Of a DNA stretch of 64,000 bases, positions 59,978 through 64,000 are shown piece by piece. This DNA is from Gluconacetobacter entanii (lineage in GTDB: Bacteria > Pseudomonadota > Alphaproteobacteria > Acetobacterales > Acetobacteraceae). The DNA lies in assembly GCF_003206495.1 (NCBI RefSeq), contig NZ_NKUF01000006.1, forward strand, positions 1-64,000, written 5' to 3'. Both the position numbers and the translations under genes were made by a program. Below the pieces are notes generated by a model. That model saw nothing but the letters and a program-made list of their open reading frames with translations, had not been told where the DNA came from and searched no databases. Each line of letters opens with the position of its first letter. The first letter of the stretch is position 1.

Positions 59978-61102
59978 TCAGACGCGCATCGGCATCAGCA
60001 CATACAATGCCGAAGGACGGTCCACATCACGCACGATGGTGGGGGCGGAACTGTCGGAAAACGCGAATTCGACGTTCTTGTCGATCTGGTCGGTGATGTC
60101 GTTGAGGTAGCGCGCCTGGAACCCGATCTCGATCGGGCTTGCGTCATAGACGACGTGGCTGTCGTCAAGCTCCTCCGTCGCGGTGCCCTGGTCCTGGCTG
60201 GCGGCGGACAGGGTCAGCAGGTTCTGCGTCACCGTCAGCTTGACCGGGCGGGAGCGTTCCTGGCTGATCGCGGCCACGCGGGAGACCGCGTCGGAAAAGA
60301 TCTTCTTGCCCACATGCAGGATCTTGTCGTTGCCGGTGGGGATCACACGCTCATATTCCGGGAAGGTGCCGTCAATCAGCTTCGACGTCAGGATCACGTT
60401 GCCCACGGTAAACTGGATGCGCGTATCCGACAGGGCGACACCGATATGTTCCGGCCCTTCCTCCAGCAACTTGCGCAGTTCATTGACCGTCTTGCGCGGG
60501 ATGATGACGCCCGGCATGCCCGCGGCACCTTCCGGCAGGTCGGTTTCCACGCGCGCAAGGCGGTGCCCGTCGGTTGCGACCGCGCGCAGCATCGGCCCCT
60601 GCGGCGTTTCGGCCACGTGGAAATAGATGCCGTTGAGGTAGTAGCGCGTCTCCTCCGTGGAGATGGCGAAGCGACTGCGGTCGATCAGGCCACGCAGCGC
60701 CTGCGACGCGATGGTGAATTCATGCGGCAGCGCCCCCGCCATCATGGAGGGGAAGTCGTCCACGTCCAGCACGTTGAGGCTGGTGGTGAAACGCCCCGCC
60801 CGCAGGGCAAGCGGCGCATCGCCCCCGGCCTGGTCAAGTTCGACCACGGCACCATCGGGCAGGCGGCGCACGATGTCGCACAGCACGGCGGCCGGCGCGG
60901 TCACCGCCCCGTCACGCAGGGTTTCCGCCGAAATACCCTCCACCACCGCGATTTCCATGTCGGTCGCCGTCATGGTCATCAGGCCGTCCGTGACATTGAT
61001 CAGGACATTGGCAAGGATGGGGATGGTGTTACGCTTCTCTGCCACGCCCTGAATATGCAGCAGCGCCTTGAGCAGGGTCGCGCGATCAGCCTTCAGCTTC
61101 AT
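59978..61102 (-). CDS. dnaN: DNA polymerase III beta sliding clamp
   Basis: A 374-residue clamp: MKLKADRATLLKALLHIQGVAEKRNTIPILANVLI at the start, GGRFTTSLNV-type AGRFTTSLNVLDVDDFP, ATDGHRLA and a C-terminal VLMPMRV. ATG 61102. It lies 112 bases after dnaA, enough for a promoter. Confidence 0.95.
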   Translation of the reverse strand: MKLKADRATLLKALLHIQGVAEKRNTIPILANVLINVTDGLMTMTATDMEIAVVEGISAETLRDGAVTAPAAVLCDIVRRLPDGAVVELDQAGGDAPLALRAGRFTTSLNVLDVDDFPSMMAGALPHEFTIASQALRGLIDRSRFAISTEETRYYLNGIYFHVAETPQGPMLRAVATDGHRLARVETDLPEGAAGMPGVIIPRKTVNELRKLLEEGPEHIGVALSDTRIQFTVGNVILTSKLIDGTFPEYERVIPTGNDKILHVGKKIFSDAVSRVAAISQERSRPVKLTVTQNLLTLSAASQDQGTATEELDDSHVVYDASPIEIGFQARYLNDITDQIDKNVEFAFSDSSAPTIVRDVDRPSALYVLMPMRV

Positions 61103-61214
61103 GTGTAACAAATCCTCCTTGCCCGGTGGCACGGCCCGTTACAGGACGGCGCAATGGGGGCAATAGGTCTAGCAGCCTGATGAAGATGCGAAAAGAGGGC
61201 GCAGCCGGAAAAAG

Positions 61215-62660
61215 TCAGCTTTCGAGCATCCGCCGCAGGAGTTCGACATCCTCCGCAAAAGCGGGATCCTGCTCCATGAGTTCCATGACCCGCCGCACGG
61301 CATAGATCACGGTCGTATGGTCGCGGTTGCCGAACTTGCGCCCGATTTCGGGAAGCGAGCGCGAGGTCAACTGTTTCGACAAGTACATCGCCACCTGCCG
61401 GGGACGCGCCACCACGGTCGAACGCCGCGCCGAGGACATGTCCGTCAGGCGGATGTTCCAGTGTTCGGCGACCTTGCGCTGTATTTCCTCGATCGTGACG
61501 CGGCGGTTGTTGGCCTTGAGGATGTCGTGCAGCACATCCTGCGTCGCCTCCAGCGTCACGGGACGGCCGAACAGGTTGGCGTGCGCGATCAGGCGATTGA
61601 GCGCGCCCTCAAGCTCACGCACGTTGGACGTGATCTTGTGCGCAAGGAATTCCAGCACCTTGGCCGGCACATCGACACCCGACGCCGTGGCCTTCGCCTC
61701 AAGGATGGAGATGCGCAGTTCGAACGTGGTCGCATGGATGTCGGCCACCATGCCGCAGCCAAGGCGCGTGCGAAGCCGGTCCTCCAGCCCCGACAGGTCG
61801 GAAGGCGACTTGTCCGCCGAAACCACGATCTGCCGCCCGGCATCGACCAGCGCGTTGAAGGTGTGGAAGAATTCTTCCTGCGTGTTGTCCTTGCCGATCA
61901 GGAACTGCAGGTCGTCGATCATCAGCACATCGACCGAACGCAACTGCTCCTTGAATTCCATGGTCGATTGCGAACGGATGGCGGCGATGAAGCGGTACAT
62001 GAACTTCTCGGCCGACATGTAGGCGACCGAGACCCGCCCCTCGCGCACCAGTTCGGAACCGATCGCATGCATCAGGTGCGTCTTGCCAAGGCCGACGCCA
62101 CCATACAGGAACAGGGGGTTGAAGCCCGGGCTTGACGGGCGTTCGGCCACGCGCCGCGCGCAGGCATAGGCGAATTCGTTGGGCTTGCCGACCACGAAGG
62201 TCTCGAACGTGAAGCGCGGGTCAAGCGGGGCGGCAAGGTCGCTGCGCACCTCCGCCGTGCGGGGTTCCTCGACCACGGCGGCTTCCACGACGGGGGCGGC
62301 GACCGGCGCGGCGGGATGGGACTCGGCCGTCGCGGCCTCCCCTTCCGCTGAAGAGGACGGGCCACGCGCCACCTGGAGTTCGACGCGACGGATGGCCGGG
62401 ATTTCCGCATGCCACAGCGCGCCAAGGCGATCCCCGTACTGCCACCGCACCCAGTCGCGCAGGAAGCGCGTGGGCAGGTACAGGGTGATCTCGTCCTCCT
62501 CGACGGGGCCGACGCCCATCTGCCTCAGCCAGGTGTTGTATTCCACCTCCCCGACCTCGGCCTTGAGGCGGGCGCAGATACGCGACCAATGGATGTCGAG
62601 AATGCTTTTCTGCGCATTCGCCTCGGCAACCTCGTCATATCCTTCCAGTCCGCCCGTCAT
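61215..62660 (-). CDS. dnaA: Chromosomal replication initiator DnaA
   Basis: A 481-residue protein: N-terminal DnaB-contact domain, variable Ala/Glu-rich linker (about residues 95-150), AAA+ domain (FLYGGVGLGKTHLMHAIG; MIDDLQFLIGKDNTQEEFFHTF) and DNA-binding domain IV ending the protein (VARPRQVAMYLSKQLTSRSLPEIGRKFGNRDHTTVIYAVRRV). ATG 62660; a longer frame upstream lacks conservation. Confidence 0.95.
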   Translation of the reverse strand: MTGGLEGYDEVAEANAQKSILDIHWSRICARLKAEVGEVEYNTWLRQMGVGPVEEDEITLYLPTRFLRDWVRWQYGDRLGALWHAEIPAIRRVELQVARGPSSSAEGEAATAESHPAAPVAAPVVEAAVVEEPRTAEVRSDLAAPLDPRFTFETFVVGKPNEFAYACARRVAERPSSPGFNPLFLYGGVGLGKTHLMHAIGSELVREGRVSVAYMSAEKFMYRFIAAIRSQSTMEFKEQLRSVDVLMIDDLQFLIGKDNTQEEFFHTFNALVDAGRQIVVSADKSPSDLSGLEDRLRTRLGCGMVADIHATTFELRISILEAKATASGVDVPAKVLEFLAHKITSNVRELEGALNRLIAHANLFGRPVTLEATQDVLHDILKANNRRVTIEEIQRKVAEHWNIRLTDMSSARRSTVVARPRQVAMYLSKQLTSRSLPEIGRKFGNRDHTTVIYAVRRVMELMEQDPAFAEDVELLRRMLES

Positions 62661-63039
62661 CTTCACTCCCGGCCATTCAGGGACATGACAGTCCGCGTCC
62701 GCGAAATGCCTGTTCAACGTTAAACACACCATCCCCAACGCATGCGGACACGTTCGCGTTTTCCGCGCCATGAAGGCACGAAAACCCATGCGCCGACACA
62801 TCGACGCCCCAGCAGCATACCGATGAGGATGCCCAGAAGTTAGTGCAGGGAATCGGAGGAAGCAACGGGAATCTGGCCGGGCGGCGATCAAAACCGACTC
62901 CGCGACAGAAAAACATACGAAAAAGAAACAGCCCGAAAATAAAAAGGACCACACCATGCCGAAATGACACGATGCAGTCCCAATCATTACACGGAAAATA
63001 CTTTATCCGTATAAGCAGCCATCAACCCAATTCAATGGA
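62661..63039. other. Intergenic region between dnaA and rpsT
   Basis: About 380 bases with no gene. It becomes AT-rich at about 62890-63040. Near-matches to the DnaA box occur (TTAAACACA near 62720, one mismatch from TTATNCACA; TTATCCGTA at 63003-63011, two mismatches), but there is no cluster of good boxes, so I do not call an origin. It should contain the dnaA promoter. Confidence 0.5.
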
Positions 63040-63309
63040 TCAGGCAGCCGCCAGCGCCTTGATACGTGCGGACAGGCGCGAAATGCGGCGGGCCACGGTG
63101 TTGGCGTGCATGACGCCCTTGCCGACCGCGCGCTGCAGTTCAGGCTGCGCCGCGCGCAGGGCGACGGAGGCGTCTTCCTTCTTGCCGGCCTCGATCGCGG
63201 TCTCGACCTTCTTGACGAAGGTGCGCACGCGGGAGATGCGGGCGGTGTTGCGCGCGTTGCGGCGCTCGGTCTGACGGATGCGCTTACGCGCTGATGCAGT
63301 ATTGGCCAT
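63040..63309 (-). CDS. rpsT: 30S ribosomal protein S20
   Basis: An 89-residue Lys/Arg-rich helical protein starting [21 protein letters not shown], with [21 protein letters not shown] near the end. Placed before dnaA, as in many alphaproteobacteria. Confidence 0.96.
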   Translation of the reverse strand: MANTASARKRIRQTERRNARNTARISRVRTFVKKVETAIEAGKKEDASVALRAAQPELQRAVGKGVMHANTVARRISRLSARIKALAAA

Positions 63310-63412
63310 CGTTCTCAGTTCAGCAAAAAATCAGGTTACGGCGGTCCGCCACCCGATAGTTGCGGACATCCAGATATCAGGATCGCGGTCTAGTCCACCC
63401 TTTCCCCATCCG

Positions 63413-64000
63413 TCAAGACAAGTCTTGCGCCACCGTCGCGGTTTCCTGCCGCCGGGGACAGAAAAATGACGACCGCCCGCCCTGCACGATCCGCTCCACG
63501 CCACCGCAGGCGGGTGGGCCGGGACAGTCGGGACAGCCCTGCCCCGCACGGCCATAGACACGCCACGCATGCTGGAAATACCCAAGCTCCCCGTCGGGTT
63601 TCACGTAATCACGCAGACTCGACCCGCCAGCGGCGATCGCCTCGGTCAGGACATCGCGGATGCTGGCCACGAGGGCGGTGCATTCCGCGTCATTCAGGCT
63701 GCCTGCCATGCGTTCGGGATGCACGCCCGCGCGGAACAGGGCTTCGGACACGTAGATGTTGCCAAGGCCCGCCACCACGCGCTGGTCCAGCAGCAGCGCC
63801 TTGACCGAGGTCCTGCGCGCCCGTGCCGCGCGGGCCAGTCCTTCGGCATCGAACCCGTTGCCCAGCGGTTCCGGCCCCATGCGCGCCAGCAGGGGATGTG
63901 ACGTGGCCGTATCGGCCGCCAGCAGGTCCACGATGCCAAAGCGCCGTGGGTCCACAAGGCCGCAGCGCGCGCCCTGTTCCGTCACGATCAGCAGGTGCTC
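63413..64000 (-). CDS. mutM: Formamidopyrimidine-DNA glycosylase, C-terminal part (cut by window edge)
   Basis: The last 195 or so residues: [12 protein letters not shown], the helix-two-turn-helix ([30 protein letters not shown]) and the zinc-finger region ([20 protein letters not shown] then FFCPRR). It removes oxidised purines. The gene begins beyond 64000. The zinc finger has an extra Cys, and Arg where the fourth Cys (CPxC) is expected. Confidence 0.88.
   Translation of the reverse strand, partial: EHLLIVTEQGARCGLVDPRRFGIVDLLAADTATSHPLLARMGPEPLGNGFDAEGLARAARARRTSVKALLLDQRVVAGLGNIYVSEALFRAGVHPERMAGSLNDAECTALVASIRDVLTEAIAAGGSSLRDYVKPDGELGYFQHAWRVYGRAGQGCPDCPGPPACGGVERIVQGGRSSFFCPRRQETATVAQDLS

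Noticed and set aside
62661-63039. Chromosome origin between dnaA and rpsT
   Set aside because: Only weak DnaA-box matches (one and two mismatches), no cluster and no clear unwinding element. dnaA-dnaN-recF-gyrB does not by itself prove the origin in alphaproteobacteria.

Overview
The window is a 64-kb, GC-rich (roughly 60-65% by eye), gene-dense stretch of an alphaproteobacterial chromosome. An alphaproteobacterium is indicated by an MmcB-type repair protein, the low-complexity TIGR02302/DUF4175 protein, the rpsT-dnaA-dnaN-recF-gyrB block and a ceramide (sphingolipid) locus. Sphingolipids together with this gene content point to Acetobacteraceae, most likely a Komagataeibacter/Gluconacetobacter-type acetic acid bacterium. 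That placement is inference; no rRNA gene is present to confirm it. I see no tRNA, rRNA, CRISPR array, insertion sequence, integrase or prophage gene.

Layout. (1) 0.5-12 kb is a sphingolipid locus. A fatty-acyl-AMP ligase, an acyl carrier protein and serine palmitoyltransferase make the long-chain base. A lipid kinase and a Pol-beta-fold nucleotidyltransferase lie on the opposite strand. A tightly coupled chain of metallophosphoesterase, LptF-like and LptG-like permeases, membrane di-iron hydroxylase and MobA-like NTP transferase follows. (2) 12-14.4 kb holds mmcB, an inositol-monophosphatase-family gene and a SYLF lipid-binding protein. (3) 14.5-19.2 kb is the fatty acid operon fabD-fabG-acpP-fabF-mltG. 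(4) 19.3-23.7 kb holds less understood genes: DUF218, a methyltransferase, a solute-binding protein without signal peptide, a Dabb-domain protein and a ferritin-like protein. (5) 23.9-29 kb reads sucC/sucD-like, bioB and queE-queC-queD. (6) 29.3-36.7 kb has a SulP transporter and a damaged-looking Mla/MCE lipid-transport operon: amber-interrupted permease, ATPase without Walker A residues, and a cyclase-like receptor without catalytic residues. (7) 36.9-46.5 kb carries dnaQ-coaE-aroE-formylglutamate hydrolase, argH, a small LptM-like lipoprotein, cdd, lysA and the DUF4175 protein. (8) 46.7-56.3 kb has a large Na+/H+ antiporter and a continuous glmU-glmS-thiO-thiS-thiG-thiE run, then a divergent gph. 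(9) 56.3-64 kb is gyrB-recF-dnaN-dnaA-rpsT and the 5'-truncated end of mutM.

How the parts fit. The most interesting theme is the cell envelope. The sphingolipid locus carries its own LptF/LptG pair and several headgroup-type enzymes, suggesting one unit that makes, modifies and exports an unusual (probably anionic) sphingolipid. By contrast the MCE operon looks inactivated in several components. A short two-hairpin intergenic repeat occurs four times, each time between converging genes, and is best read as a family of bidirectional terminators.
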